From: Oceanicola sp. S124
GTDB taxonomy: Bacteria > Pseudomonadota > Alphaproteobacteria > Rhodobacterales > Rhodobacteraceae
Direction: 5' to 3'
Assembly (NCBI RefSeq): GCF_000220565.1
Contig: NZ_AFPM01000257.1
Location: 1 to 32,699, forward strand
Length of the DNA stretch: 32,699 nucleotides
The notes below the pieces were generated by a model. It searched no databases and had not been told where the DNA came from. It saw only the letters and a program-made list of their open reading frames with translations. The stretch's first letter is position 1, and each line of letters starts with the position of its first letter. This document shows, piece by piece, positions 8,086 to 18,488 of the stretch. The position numbers and the translations under genes are program-made.

Positions 8086-9798
8086 ATGGCGCGGCATCTC
8101 ATCACCTCGGCGATCCCCTACATCAACGGGATCAAGCACCTCGGCAATCTCGTCGGCTCTCAGCTGCCGGCGGATCTTTATGCCCGTTACCTGCGCGGAC
8201 GCGGCAACGAGGTGCTCTTCCTCTGTGCCACCGACGAGCATGGCACCCCGGCCGAACTGGCCGCGGCCAAGGCCGGCAAGCCGGTGGCCGAATACTGCGC
8301 CGAGATGCACGAGGTCCAGGCCGGGATCGCCGAAGGCTTCCGCCTCAGCTTCGATCACTTCGGACGCTCCTCCTCGGCGCGCAACCACGCGCTGACCCAG
8401 CACTTCGCCGGGGTCCTGGCCGAGAAAGGCCTGATCCGCGAAGTCAGCGAGACGCAGATGTATTCGCCCACCGACGGGCGCTACCTGCCGGACCGCTATA
8501 TCGAGGGCACCTGCCCCAATTGCGGTTTCGACAGTGCCCGTGGCGACCAGTGCGACAACTGCACCAAGCAGCTTGACCCGGTCGACCTGATCAACCCGCA
8601 TTCCACCATCTCGGGCGCCACCGACCTTGAGATGCGCGAGACCAAGCATCTGTATCTCTGCCAATCCGTCATGAAGGCCGAGATCGAGGCCTGGATCGAC
8701 AGCAAGACTGACTGGCCCGTGCTGACCACCTCGATCGCCAAGAAGTGGCTGAACGACGGCGACGGGCTGCAGGACCGCGGCATCACCCGTGACCTCGACT
8801 GGGGCATCCCGGTGAAGAAGGGCGACGCGGACTGGCCGGGCATGGAGGGCAAGGTCTTCTACGTCTGGTTCGACGCGCCGATCGAATATATCGCCTGCGC
8901 CCAGGAATGGGTCGATGCGGGCAAGGGCGAGGACTGGGCGCGCTGGTGGCGCACCGACAAGGGCGCGCAAGACGTGACCTACACCCAGTTCATGGGCAAG
9001 GATAACGTCCCCTTCCACACCCTGACCTTCCCGGCCACGATCCTCGGCTCGGGCGAGCCCTGGAAACTGGTCGACTACATCAAGAGCTTCAACTACCTGA
9101 ATTACGAGGGCGGCCAGTTCTCGACCTCGCGCGGGCGCGGCGTCTTCATGGACCAGGCGCTCGAGGTGCTGCCTTCGGATTACTGGCGCTGGTGGCTGTT
9201 GAGCCATGCCCCCGAAAGCTCGGACGCCGAGTTCACCTGGGAGAATTTCCAGGCCTCGGTGAACAAGGACCTGGCCGATGTGCTGGGCAATTTCGTCAGC
9301 CGGGTGACCAAGTTCTGCCGTTCGAAATTCGGCGAGGTCGTGCCGGAGGGCGGCGCCCATGGCGCGGCCGAAGAAGCGCTGATCGCCGAGCTGTCGGACC
9401 GGGTGCGCCGCTACGAAACCCTGATGGACGCCATGGAAGTGCGCAAGTCGGCGCAGGAGCTGCGGGCGATCTGGGCGGCCGGCAACGAATACCTGCAAAG
9501 CGCCGCCCCCTGGGCCGTGTTCAAGGAAGATCCCGCGCAGGCGGCTGCCATCGTGCGCCTGTCGCTGAACCTGATCCGTCTCTACGCCGTGCTCTCGGCG
9601 CCCTTCATTCCCGATACTGCCGCGGTTCTGAAAGAGGCGCTGAAACTCGACGGGCTGGACTGGCCCGGTGATTTGCCCGAGGCGCTTTCGGCCCTGTCGG
9701 CGGGGGCAGAGTTCTCGGTACCCGAGAACCTCTTCCGCAAGATCACCGATGAAGAGCGCGAAGACTGGCAAAAGCGTTTCAGCGGCAAGCGCGACTGA
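8086..9798 (+). CDS. metG: Methionyl-tRNA synthetase
   Basis: A 570-residue class I aminoacyl-tRNA synthetase that charges tRNA-Met. The HIGH-type signature appears near residues 12-21 ([10 protein letters not shown]). A four-cysteine zinc knuckle follows (C143, C146, C156, C159). The KMSKS-type loop is the FSTSR variant at 345-349. An anticodon-binding helical domain makes up the C-terminal third. The protein ends after that domain, with no C-terminal tRNA-binding extension like the one in E. coli, as in other short MetRS forms. Start ATG 8086 has AAGGAGG five bases upstream; the open frame before it includes the terminator of the preceding gene. It is essential for translation and cytosolic. 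It is followed by a 408-base gap containing the heptamer repeat. Confidence 0.96.
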   Translation: MARHLITSAIPYINGIKHLGNLVGSQLPADLYARYLRGRGNEVLFLCATDEHGTPAELAAAKAGKPVAEYCAEMHEVQAGIAEGFRLSFDHFGRSSSARNHALTQHFAGVLAEKGLIREVSETQMYSPTDGRYLPDRYIEGTCPNCGFDSARGDQCDNCTKQLDPVDLINPHSTISGATDLEMRETKHLYLCQSVMKAEIEAWIDSKTDWPVLTTSIAKKWLNDGDGLQDRGITRDLDWGIPVKKGDADWPGMEGKVFYVWFDAPIEYIACAQEWVDAGKGEDWARWWRTDKGAQDVTYTQFMGKDNVPFHTLTFPATILGSGEPWKLVDYIKSFNYLNYEGGQFSTSRGRGVFMDQALEVLPSDYWRWWLLSHAPESSDAEFTWENFQASVNKDLADVLGNFVSRVTKFCRSKFGEVVPEGGAHGAAEEALIAELSDRVRRYETLMDAMEVRKSAQELRAIWAAGNEYLQSAAPWAVFKEDPAQAAAIVRLSLNLIRLYAVLSAPFIPDTAAVLKEALKLDGLDWPGDLPEALSALSAGAEFSVPENLFRKITDEEREDWQKRFSGKRD

Positions 9799-10206
9799 TC
9801 AGCCAGGGTCGGCCCAGGCCGGCCCGACGCGCCCTCTCCCAAGGGCTTCGGGCTTCGGGCTTCGGGCTTCGGGCTTCGGGCTTCGGGCTTCGGGCTTCGG
9901 GCTTCGGGCTTCGGGCTTCGGGCTTCGGGCTTCGGGCTTCGGAAGCAAGTCTCACGCGCAGACTCTGTCAAGAGCCAAGCGTAAAGTCCTGCTGGTCTCG
10001 GCGGCGGGATCCGGGCTCAGTCCCGCCCGAGGTCTCAGCGACGCACGGTGAGCGACCGGAGCCTCGCGTCCTCTTAGCATGTGGCCGAGTGAAAGCCCCT
10101 GGATGAATGCCGCGTTCTCTACCGAGCAGAGTTTCCTCACTCCGGGTGCAGACGCAGGCACTCGCTGTGATCAGTGCAAAGTGGCCTAGCGCCAGAGCAG
10201 TCCACC
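9799..10206. other. Convergent gap metG / chemoreceptor
   Basis: These 408 bases lie between two converging genes. They hold the 14-copy heptamer array (9843-9940) and then about 260 bases in which I see no gene, RNA or clear terminator. Open frames through the array exist in several phases but are a by-product of the repeat having no stop codon. Confidence 0.6.
9843..9940. repeat. Tandem repeat, GGGCTTC x 14
   Basis: Fourteen perfect, uninterrupted copies of the 7-bp unit GGGCTTC (GAAGCCC on the other strand) fill 98 bases starting 44 bases after the metG stop. Seven is not a multiple of three, so every frame encodes the same heptapeptide cycle and no frame contains a stop. The array ends in GGAAGC, which can pair with the last GCTTC to make a small hairpin. 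Perfect copy identity points to recent slippage expansion. Confidence 0.97.
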
Positions 10207-12843
10207 TCAGAACTCTTCCCAACTTGCACTCTTTGGTGCAGCCATGCGGGTCGCGCCATTTGACATTGCAGCGATACGCGGCAGAGCCTCCACCTCCGCC
10301 TGGGCAGAAAGTTTCGGCGCTGACGCGGTTTGCCCCCTGCCCTGGGCCCGCTTCCGGGCCGACGGAATGCGCTGATCCTCGACGCGGAAGCGACTGGCAG
10401 CCTCGACCAGGGCATCGACTTCGGACGTCAGCGCATGGCTTGCCGCTGTCGTTTCTTCGAACATGGCAGAGTTCTGCTGCGTGACCTGATCCAGGTCGTT
10501 CATGGCCGAGTTGATCTCGTTCAGGCCGCTGGCCTGTTCCCGGGCCGAGCTGGCGATGGCGGACACGCGGCTCGATATGTCGACGACAGAGGTGACGATC
10601 TCTCCCAGTGCCTCGCCAGTGCGGCCGACCAGCTCGACACTGGACCTGACGTGATTGCCGGAACTGGAAATCAGCTGATTGATCTCGCGCGCCGCGTCAG
10701 AGGATCGTTGGGCCAGCGCGCGCACTTCCGTGGCGACGACCGCGAAACCGCGCCCGGCCTCGCCGGCCCGTGCGGCCTCGACCCCGGCGTTGAGGGCCAG
10801 CAGATTGGTCTGAAAGGCAATGTCGTCGATGACGCCGGTGATCTTCGATATTTCCTTGGAGGAGGTCTTGATCGCATCCATGGCGACCACCGCCTGGCGG
10901 GCGACCTCGCCCCCGGTTTCCGCCTTGCCCTGGGCCCCCTTCGCGATCTGGCTGGCCTCGTCCGCGCCCGACGCGGCGGACTTCACCGATGCGGTCAATT
11001 GGTCCAGCGCGGCCGCGGTCTCTTCCAGGGTGGCGGCCTGCTTCTCCGTCCGGCGAGCAAGGTCATCGGCGGCATTGCTGATCTCACCAGTTTCATGACG
11101 GATCGAGTCGGAATTCCGGATGACCGCGCCCATGGCCGCATGCAGGGCTGCGACCGCCTGGTTGAAATTGGTCCTCAGCTGCTCGTACTCGGCCCGGAAG
11201 CTGTCGTCGATCGAGACGGTCAGATCACCCTCCGCAAGCTGGCGCAGACCGACCTTCAAGCGATCGACGACCACCTGTTGTTGTTCCGCGGCATCGCGCC
11301 GTTCGGCCTCGGCCTCGCGCATAGCGATATGGCTGTCGGTGATGTCAGAGCCTATGAACACCATGCGCTCGATCTCTCCGTTGGCGTCGATCAGCGGGCT
11401 AACGCTGCCCTCGACATAGACCTCGCCCTGGCCGAGCGTCACCCGGAACTTGCCACTGATCGCCATGCCCTGCTTTAGCTTGCGCCGCTCCTGGCTGCGG
11501 AAGTCGTCGGTCACGCCCACCCATTGCAACAGATCCACCGCCGCGACACCCTGCAGCGCCGAGAGATTGGTGCCCAGAAGGTCCAGCAGCCGGGCGTTGC
11601 AGGAGGCCAGCCGCTGGTTGCCGTCAAAGTCGATCCGCAACTGATGCGCCTCGATCGAGCCGAGCACCGCCTCGTTCAGCTTCACCACCGATATGTCCGT
11701 CAGCTCGATCACATGGCCGATTGCCTGCGCCGCGCTGTCCTGCACCCGGTTGATATAGACCGAAATCAACCGGTCCCCCCAACGGACCTCGCCGGAATAG
11801 GGCAACGTCCGGTGCCCCTTCTCGAGATCCGCAAGCACGGGACCGATGCCGGGCAAATTCCCCGCGGGCTTGTCCGACAGGGCCGCCAGGTCGAAGCCCG
11901 GCCAGCTGTCCCGCAGCACGGCTGCGCAGGAGTCCAGGATCTTCAGGCAGGCCGGGTTGGCAAAGGCGATCAGCTGATCCTTGTCCAGCAACATCAGGGC
12001 CGACCCCGAGGTATCGACCGCCGCACTCTTGAAGGCATTCTCCCGGGCCGTCGACTGGGCTGCACGCAACCCGTCGCGGAAGCGCTGCAAACGACGGGCG
12101 ATGCGGCCGATCTCGTCTCCGCGGCGCGTGCCGTGGATCTGGACGCCGTACTGCCCCTGGGCAACGTCGTTCATCTGGTCCGCGACCCCTTGCAGCGGGC
12201 GCGAGATATAGCGGTAAAAGAGCACCGCAGCCGCCACCAGCGCAACCAGGAAGATGCCCAGGCTGGCCAGGGTGGCGCCCAGCATGTCCTGCATCGCCTC
12301 GGCGAGCCGCAACTCGGGGGTCCACTGGCTGGCGAAGGCCCCGACCAACGCATTGTCGGGACCATAGGTGACCGGCGCGACCCAGAGGCCCGCTTCGGGA
12401 TCCGCCAAGGCGCGGCCTTCCGACATGCCCTGCTGCGCCAGGGCAAGCAGCGGCCCGGGGGTGAAACCGTCGATACCCGCCTCGTACATCACCTCGCCAT
12501 CGGCGCCCAGCAACAGGACCCCCAGCACATCGCCGCCCAGTTCCTGTACGAAACTGTCCAGCTGCGGGACGACAGCCTCGGCGCGGCCGAACTTGGCCGC
12601 CCCAGAGACTGTTCCCGCGATGCTCTTGGTCGCTTCGACCGCACGGATCGCGGTCCAGGCCTCGATACTGCGCACCGTGTGTCTGAGCCACAGAGCCTGC
12701 GAGAAGGCCACGACGATCAGGATGCAGACGGCAACGATTGCCGTGGCCCGGAAGAAGGTCGTACGGAAGAAGGGGATCGGCCCCGTCCGCGGCTGCGGCA
12801 TTGCCGTTGTGTCCGACTCGCTCTGCTTTGGCGGCGTCTTCAT
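10207..12843 (-). CDS. Transmembrane methyl-accepting chemotaxis protein with two PAS domains
   Basis: An 878-residue chemoreceptor. In order: membrane helix 1 (about 32-53), a periplasmic domain (54-186), membrane helix 2 (187-210), a HAMP (211-263), two PAS domains (about 275-385 and 395-510), a second HAMP-like linker (about 520-575), and the cytoplasmic signalling hairpin, whose conserved tip [20 protein letters not shown] contacts CheA/CheW. The protein ends in Ser-Trp-Glu-Glu-Phe, matching the xWxxF pentapeptide that tethers CheR/CheB in enteric receptors. A small secreted PDC-like protein is encoded 48 bases upstream on the same strand and may share its transcript. GAAGGGAAGGA precedes the start. 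The ligand is unknown. The PAS domains suggest an added cytoplasmic input. Confidence 0.93.
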   Translation of the reverse strand: MKTPPKQSESDTTAMPQPRTGPIPFFRTTFFRATAIVAVCILIVVAFSQALWLRHTVRSIEAWTAIRAVEATKSIAGTVSGAAKFGRAEAVVPQLDSFVQELGGDVLGVLLLGADGEVMYEAGIDGFTPGPLLALAQQGMSEGRALADPEAGLWVAPVTYGPDNALVGAFASQWTPELRLAEAMQDMLGATLASLGIFLVALVAAAVLFYRYISRPLQGVADQMNDVAQGQYGVQIHGTRRGDEIGRIARRLQRFRDGLRAAQSTARENAFKSAAVDTSGSALMLLDKDQLIAFANPACLKILDSCAAVLRDSWPGFDLAALSDKPAGNLPGIGPVLADLEKGHRTLPYSGEVRWGDRLISVYINRVQDSAAQAIGHVIELTDISVVKLNEAVLGSIEAHQLRIDFDGNQRLASCNARLLDLLGTNLSALQGVAAVDLLQWVGVTDDFRSQERRKLKQGMAISGKFRVTLGQGEVYVEGSVSPLIDANGEIERMVFIGSDITDSHIAMREAEAERRDAAEQQQVVVDRLKVGLRQLAEGDLTVSIDDSFRAEYEQLRTNFNQAVAALHAAMGAVIRNSDSIRHETGEISNAADDLARRTEKQAATLEETAAALDQLTASVKSAASGADEASQIAKGAQGKAETGGEVARQAVVAMDAIKTSSKEISKITGVIDDIAFQTNLLALNAGVEAARAGEAGRGFAVVATEVRALAQRSSDAAREINQLISSSGNHVRSSVELVGRTGEALGEIVTSVVDISSRVSAIASSAREQASGLNEINSAMNDLDQVTQQNSAMFEETTAASHALTSEVDALVEAASRFRVEDQRIPSARKRAQGRGQTASAPKLSAQAEVEALPRIAAMSNGATRMAAPKSASWEEF

Positions 12844-12891
12844 GGGCGGGTCCTTCCCTTCAGGTCACGGCCAGGCGGGCAGGTCCGGCGG

Positions 12892-13476
12892 TCAGTAAAG
12901 CATGTCGGCGTTCAGGCCGACGGTGACGGCGCCGATCACCTCACGCGTGTCGGGATCCATGATCGAAACCGAGATCTGTCCCAGGTAGGCCTGGACGGAC
13001 TCGTCGAACTCCACGTCGCCGACATGGACGGCGCCAGGCCCGACCGCGAAGGTCTCGGTGAACTTCTCTTCGTCGCCCTGCCAGTAGTCAGAGGTCGCAC
13101 CGGTGGCTGCGACATTCAGGCCATTGGCATCCATCAGGAAAATCTCGCTGATGGCCCCGGCGGTGTCATGGGCGCGCTGGCGCAGGAAGTCCGATGCGGG
13201 ATGCGACAGCACCTCATCCACCAGGGGCTGGGTGCCGGTACCGACCTGGGCACGCCATTCCTGGTCAAGCGCGTCGATGCGCTCTTGCGGCAACTGCCCA
13301 AGCCGTTCGTTCTGCGAGCGGATAGCATCGATCACGACCGGGTCGAAGGCCCAGATCAGCACCTCGCTTTCCAGATAGTCGCGCATCGAGGTTTCGTAGG
13401 GGTTGGCCTGCACGGGCGTGGAAAGCGGCAGCAGGGCGAGGGCCGAAACGGCCAGCATGGTACGATAAAGGGTCAT
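12892..13476 (-). CDS. Secreted PDC/Cache-like sensor-domain protein
   Basis: This 194-residue protein has a signal peptide (residues 1-24, ending VQA-NP) and then one domain resembling the periplasmic PDC/Cache sensor fold: a long N-terminal helix, an EIFLMDANGLNVAAT strand-turn, a DYWQGDEEKFTETF segment and a final GAVTVGLNAD strand. It has no membrane anchor and no signalling domain. Free-standing proteins of this kind occur beside chemoreceptors and histidine kinases. Here the downstream partner is the chemoreceptor at 10207-12843, 48 bases away in the same direction. A role as a soluble ligand-binding partner for that receptor is an inference. The Shine-Dalgarno is weak. Confidence 0.8.
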   Translation of the reverse strand: MTLYRTMLAVSALALLPLSTPVQANPYETSMRDYLESEVLIWAFDPVVIDAIRSQNERLGQLPQERIDALDQEWRAQVGTGTQPLVDEVLSHPASDFLRQRAHDTAGAISEIFLMDANGLNVAATGATSDYWQGDEEKFTETFAVGPGAVHVGDVEFDESVQAYLGQISVSIMDPDTREVIGAVTVGLNADMLY

Positions 13477-13603
13477 CTGAGGGTCCCGATTGGCTGAAGA
13501 TCGGGCGGACCATGGCCCGCAAAGGCTTTCGTCCGGCTTAATGCCCCTGCACTCCGTCCCCCTCCGCCCCCGGTCTCTTGCTAAAATGCGTTCTATTCCG
13601 GCT

Positions 13604-15082
13604 TCAGGCGACGCCGGAAAGCAGCCTCACCAGGGTAAAGACCAGCGCCGAGATCAGCCCCGCGCAGGGCAATGTCACCAGCCAGGCACCGAGGATGGTC
13701 ATGAAGTGCGAGCGTCGCACCAGCCGGCGCCGGCGACGTTCCTGCACCGGGAAACGCCGGGCGGGATCTGGGTTGCGCGGCTGGGTGAACCATTCACGGA
13801 AGAAGCCGACGCCGAAGACGCCTCCGATGGCGATATGGGTCGAGCTGACGGGCAGGCCGAAGGCCGAGGCCAGGATCACCGTCATCGCCGCCGACAGGGC
13901 GATGCAGAAGGCGCGCACCGGGTTCAGGCGGGTGATCTCCTGGCCGACCATGCGGATCAACCGCGGCCCGAACATCATCAACCCGACCGAGATCCCGGCC
14001 GCGCCGATCAGCAGCACCCAGAACGGCAGGGAGACGAATTCCGACGCCACGCCGGAGCGTTGCCATTCCACCAGCGCCGCCAGCGGGCCGACGGCATTGG
14101 CCACGTCGTTGGCGCCGTGGGCGAAGGAGAGCAGCGCCGCCGAGATCACCAGTGGCAGCCGGAACAGCACCTTCATCGCGCCGCGCCGGTTCTCGAGCCC
14201 CTGCGCCTGGCGCGCCACCGCCGGGATCGACAGGCGCCAGCTGAGCAGGCCGAGGCCAAGCCCGACCAGCGCGATCAGGCCCGGCGCGAAACTGCGCCCG
14301 AGGTGAAGGGGCAGCTTCAGCATCAGGTAGGCCGAGAAGGCCCCGGCCATCAGGCCGATCAGCCGCGGCAACCAGCGCTGCGCCGCACCGATCTTGTCCT
14401 CTCGGTCGAGGATCCTCCAGGTGATCACCGCGAGCAGCGCCCCCGCCACCAGCGCCCCCAGCAGGGGCGAGAGCACCCAGCCAAGCGCCACCAGCCCGAG
14501 GGTCTGCCAGCTCAGCGCCGCAAGGCCACCGGCGGCGGCGGCGGCACCGATCATGCCGCCGATCACTGCCTGGGTGGTCGACACCGGCGCGCCGATCCAG
14601 GTCGCCACGTTGACCCAGAGCGCAGCGCCCAGCAGGGCGGCGATCATCGCCGGGGCGAAGGCGGGCGAGGCCGAGACCAAGTCGAAATCGAGAATGCCCC
14701 GGGACAGCGTTTCGACCACCTCGTGGCCGGCCAGCAGCGCCCCGGCGGATTCGCAGATCACCGCCAGGGTGATCGCCCCCGCCATCGGCAGCGCCCCCGA
14801 CCCCACGGCGGGCCCCATGTTGTTGGCCACGTCGTTGGCGCCGATGTTCAGTGCCATGTAGGCCGCCAGCGCCGAGGCGGCGACGATCACCATCGTGCCC
14901 GGCTCGCGCCCCGTGACCAGCAGCGTCACCAGCATCGACACCACGATGAAGGCCAGCGACACCCCCACCCCGAGCAGCGGCCGCGACAGGTGGATCGCCC
15001 CGGCCTCCAGCACCGAGACCCGTTCCAGATCGCGGTCGAGACTGCGCCATTCCCCGGTACCGCGCCGCCCGGGAGGCCTCAT
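13604..15082 (-). CDS. Inorganic phosphate transporter, Pit family
   Basis: A 492-residue inner-membrane protein with about ten to twelve hydrophobic helices. The two diagnostic PiT signatures are present, one in each half: GANDVANNMGPAVGSGAL (N-terminal) and HGANDVANAVGPLAAL (C-terminal). PiT proteins take up metal-phosphate or phosphate by proton or sodium symport. The N-terminal 50 residues include a cytoplasmic arm before the first helix. Its ATG overlaps the stop codon of the upstream NUDIX gene (ATGA at 15079-15082), which predicts translational coupling. No PhoU-like gene is adjacent, although Pit genes often have one. Confidence 0.93.
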   Translation of the reverse strand: MRPPGRRGTGEWRSLDRDLERVSVLEAGAIHLSRPLLGVGVSLAFIVVSMLVTLLVTGREPGTMVIVAASALAAYMALNIGANDVANNMGPAVGSGALPMAGAITLAVICESAGALLAGHEVVETLSRGILDFDLVSASPAFAPAMIAALLGAALWVNVATWIGAPVSTTQAVIGGMIGAAAAAGGLAALSWQTLGLVALGWVLSPLLGALVAGALLAVITWRILDREDKIGAAQRWLPRLIGLMAGAFSAYLMLKLPLHLGRSFAPGLIALVGLGLGLLSWRLSIPAVARQAQGLENRRGAMKVLFRLPLVISAALLSFAHGANDVANAVGPLAALVEWQRSGVASEFVSLPFWVLLIGAAGISVGLMMFGPRLIRMVGQEITRLNPVRAFCIALSAAMTVILASAFGLPVSSTHIAIGGVFGVGFFREWFTQPRNPDPARRFPVQERRRRRLVRRSHFMTILGAWLVTLPCAGLISALVFTLVRLLSGVA

Positions 15083-15543
15083 TCCGCCGCCTCGCGCCGG
15101 AACCGGGCCAGCAGAGCGGCCAGCTCGGGCTCTGCCACCGACGAGGCCGCCTCGGCGGGGGTCATCCAGTGGCGCTTGCGCTGCCCCTTCTCGGGGTAGT
15201 CGTCATGCAGCCCCGACACCGGGATGGCGAAGACCTCGACCCGGGTCGGCACCGGCAGGCCGCCGTCCAGGCGCTTGTGATAATGATAGCGACCGACCAG
15301 CTCGGGCCGGCCACAAGGCTTGATGCCGGCCTCTTCCCAGGCTTCCTCGAGCGCGGTGCCACCGGCGTCATGGCCACGCTTGGGCCAGCCCTTGGGCAGC
15401 ACCCAGCGTCCGGTATCGCGCGAGGTGATGAGCAGGATGCGCAACTTGCTGCCGTCGCCCCGGTGGCACAGCGCCGCCACCTGGTAACGGGCGGGCCGCG
15501 CCAGCACCGGCAGCAGGACTGAGTTCCAGAATTGCCTCAACAT
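15079..15543 (-). CDS. NUDIX hydrolase, DIPP-like, coupled to Pit
   Basis: A 154-residue NUDIX hydrolase. The core box spans residues 52-74 and contains GHDAGGTALEEAWEEAG; the metal ligands E70 and E71 are kept, while the usual first Glu and the Arg of the REUxEE core are His58 and Glu66. The layout WVLPKGWPKRG before the box resembles the diphosphoinositol/dinucleotide polyphosphate hydrolase branch. Members of that branch cleave ApnA, diphosphoinositol polyphosphates or similar. The gene's stop overlaps the start of the Pit gene by four bases, so the two are made together. This suggests a link between a pyrophosphate-type signal or store and phosphate uptake, which is inference. Confidence 0.88.
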   Translation of the reverse strand: MLRQFWNSVLLPVLARPARYQVAALCHRGDGSKLRILLITSRDTGRWVLPKGWPKRGHDAGGTALEEAWEEAGIKPCGRPELVGRYHYHKRLDGGLPVPTRVEVFAIPVSGLHDDYPEKGQRKRHWMTPAEAASSVAEPELAALLARFRREAAE

Positions 15544-15762
15544 CTCACACCTATCGCGGCCCGGGGCCGTCGGTTCTTGGTTCGGTCTCTCTGGACCGCT
15601 TTCGCTGCCCCGGCGTGCAGGGTCATACGAATGACGCCCGGGAAAGGATCGGGATTGCTACCAGATCCCCCGCCGATTGTGCAAGACCTGCATGAAGCCC
15701 GCTTGACAGCCTGCGGATCGGGCGTTCGAAGGTACCCGCGGTCCGGCCACTGACGCGGCGTC

Positions 15763-16761
<999 letters not shown>

Positions 16762-17022
16762 CTAGAAGCTCTGACGCCCCTTGGCATCCCCTATCCGGGG
16801 TGCTCGCCGCAGAGACACAGGTTTCGCACGGCCCCGGCCCAATTGCGCGGCAGAGACAGCGCCGCCAGCCGCATGGGGAAGCGGGGTGCCCCGGGAGTCG
16901 TCCGCACCGCCGCCGCCGTACCGAGCCCAGCACGACTTTCGCTCCGATGCGCGGCAGCACAGAGGCAGGCCAGATGCCAGAACAAGGAAAAACCGCCCTG
17001 TTTTCAAACCGTTACCCTGCGT

Positions 17023-17041
17023 CACAGAAGCTACACAGAAG
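17023..17041. promoter_or_regulatory. 11-bp-period direct repeat, possible Pho-box-like site
   Basis: CACAGAAG occurs twice, at 17023-17030 and 17034-17041, one helical turn apart. On the minus strand this reads CTGTGTA, four bases, CTGTGAC, resembling the two CTGTCAT half-sites of a PhoB box in spacing and in their first four bases. A weaker third copy (CAAAGAAA) starts at 17044. Confidence 0.3.
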
Positions 17042-17078
17042 TCCAAAGAAACAGTCACAGTGCCCGGCTACTCAGGGC

Positions 17079-17094
17079 TTGCACACGAGTGCAA
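17079..17094. promoter_or_regulatory. LacI-type operator ahead of the ABC operon
   Basis: TTGCACACGAGTGCAA is a 16-bp palindrome with one mismatched pair and a central CpG, the form typical of LacI/GalR-family operators. It ends 38 bases before the start codon of the operon whose sixth gene encodes a LacI-family regulator. Confidence 0.6.
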
Positions 17095-17132
17095 CACCCA
17101 TTCCCACTCCAGCTATCGGGGCTCATCCTCCC

Positions 17133-18488
17133 ATGACCATTCTCTCCCACACCATGCGCCTGACCCTTGCGGCCGCGCTTCTGGGCACGACCGCCGCTGC
17201 CGGTCTTGCCGAAGACTACACCATCACCGTCTGGTCCGGCGGCACCGGCGACAGTGCCAACTACCGCATCGACAACATCAAGCTGGCCGCCGAGCAGATG
17301 ATGCGCGAAGCCGAGATCCGCGGCGACGAGCTGAGCATCACCATCGAGGGCCAGAGCTGGTCCGGCTGGGACGAGTTCAAGCAGGCCGTCACCCTTGCCG
17401 CCGAGTCGGGCGATGCGCCGGACATCATCGTCTCGGGCCACGAGGACCTGGGCCCCTGGAGCCAGGCCGGCATCCTGCGCCCGGTCGAGGACTGGGTCTA
17501 TTTCGACCAGTGGCCGCTGAACGACATCTATCCGAACCTGATCGACGTCGCGACCTACAACGGCGTGGTCTGGGGCATCCCCCAGGACGCCGAGGCCCGC
17601 GTGATGTTCTGGAACAAGGACGCCTTCCGCGCCATCGGCTGGTCCGATGCCGATATCGACGCCCTGCCGCAGCGCGTCATCGACGGCGACTACACGCTCT
17701 ACAACATGCTGGATGACGTCTACGCCATGCAGGAAGTCGAAGCCGTCGCCCCCGGGCAGGGCTTCATGCCGCGTCCCTCGAACGGTCCCGACTACTGGCA
17801 GTTCTACCAGTCCTTCGGCGGTGAAATGACCGATGCCGAAACCGGCAAGCTGCTGCTGGACACCGAAGCCCTGACCGGCTTCTACCAGTTCTTCGCCGAT
17901 GCGGTCGCCAAGGGCGTCGTCTCGGAAAGCTACCTGGGCGGCAACTGGGATGACTGGCACCGCGCCGTCGCCGGGCTGACCTCGGGCGCCTGGCATGGCG
18001 GCTCGTGGCACTATGCCCAGTGGACCCGCAGCTTTGAGATGGAGAACTTCTTCGACAACGTGCAGTTCACCCTGATCCCCGCCGGTGACGAGAATGGCCG
18101 CGCCAACTCGATCACCCACCCGCTGGTCTACCTGATGGGCGCTGGCAATACCGAGGACGAGGCCCAGATCGCCGCCGACCTGATCTCCATCGCGTCCGAG
18201 CCGCGCCTGAACGCCATGCACGCCGTCAAGTCCGGCCACCTGGCGATCAGCGAGGCCGAGGTCTCGGTGCCGCTCTATGCCGAGGACCGCTGGCTGACCG
18301 AGGCCTCCGAAGGCTTCCTGCCCTACGTCAACGCGATCCCCAACGATGCCGACTTCGGCACCTACTGGACCGCGATGTACAAGGGTCTGGAGAACGCCTG
18401 GACCGGCACCATGTCCGTGGAAGACGCCGTCGAGACCGTCAAGGCCGACGTGACCTCGGCGCTTGGCGACAAGATCATCGTCAAATGA
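17133..18488 (+). CDS. ABC importer substrate-binding protein (CUT1-like)
   Basis: A 451-residue periplasmic solute-binding protein of the MalE/UgpB type. The signal peptide ends near residue 27 (AGLA-ED), and the mature chain opens with the usual YTITVWSGG strand. The sequence SGDAPDIIVSGHEDLGPW and the hinge region GVVWGIPQDAEARVMFWNKD are family landmarks. Aromatic residues are frequent through the middle, as in sugar- or polyol-binding members. Start ATG 17133 is chosen over ATG 17154 because it gives a slightly longer basic n-region; neither has a clear Shine-Dalgarno. It is the first gene of the operon, and its stop overlaps the next start (ATGA). With the downstream phosphodiesterase and phosphatase, a phosphodiester ligand is inferred. 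Confidence 0.9.
   Translation: MTILSHTMRLTLAAALLGTTAAAGLAEDYTITVWSGGTGDSANYRIDNIKLAAEQMMREAEIRGDELSITIEGQSWSGWDEFKQAVTLAAESGDAPDIIVSGHEDLGPWSQAGILRPVEDWVYFDQWPLNDIYPNLIDVATYNGVVWGIPQDAEARVMFWNKDAFRAIGWSDADIDALPQRVIDGDYTLYNMLDDVYAMQEVEAVAPGQGFMPRPSNGPDYWQFYQSFGGEMTDAETGKLLLDTEALTGFYQFFADAVAKGVVSESYLGGNWDDWHRAVAGLTSGAWHGGSWHYAQWTRSFEMENFFDNVQFTLIPAGDENGRANSITHPLVYLMGAGNTEDEAQIAADLISIASEPRLNAMHAVKSGHLAISEAEVSVPLYAEDRWLTEASEGFLPYVNAIPNDADFGTYWTAMYKGLENAWTGTMSVEDAVETVKADVTSALGDKIIVK

Noticed and set aside
9843-9940. CRISPR array
   Set aside because: The 7-bp units are contiguous with no spacers, and no cas gene is present.
9668-10051. A small protein with heptapeptide repeats encoded by the heptamer array
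   Set aside because: The heptad coding is forced by any stop-free 7-bp repeat in every frame. There is no ribosome binding site, and the frame overlaps the end of metG.
11524-13497. A 657-codon plus-strand frame opposite the chemoreceptor
   Set aside because: The minus strand here encodes an unmistakable chemoreceptor and a signal-peptide protein. The plus-strand product is low-complexity Arg/Gln/Asp/Gly.
13490-15199. A 569-codon plus-strand frame opposite the Pit gene
   Set aside because: The minus strand carries both PiT signatures. The plus-strand product is His/Gln/Arg-rich shadow sequence.
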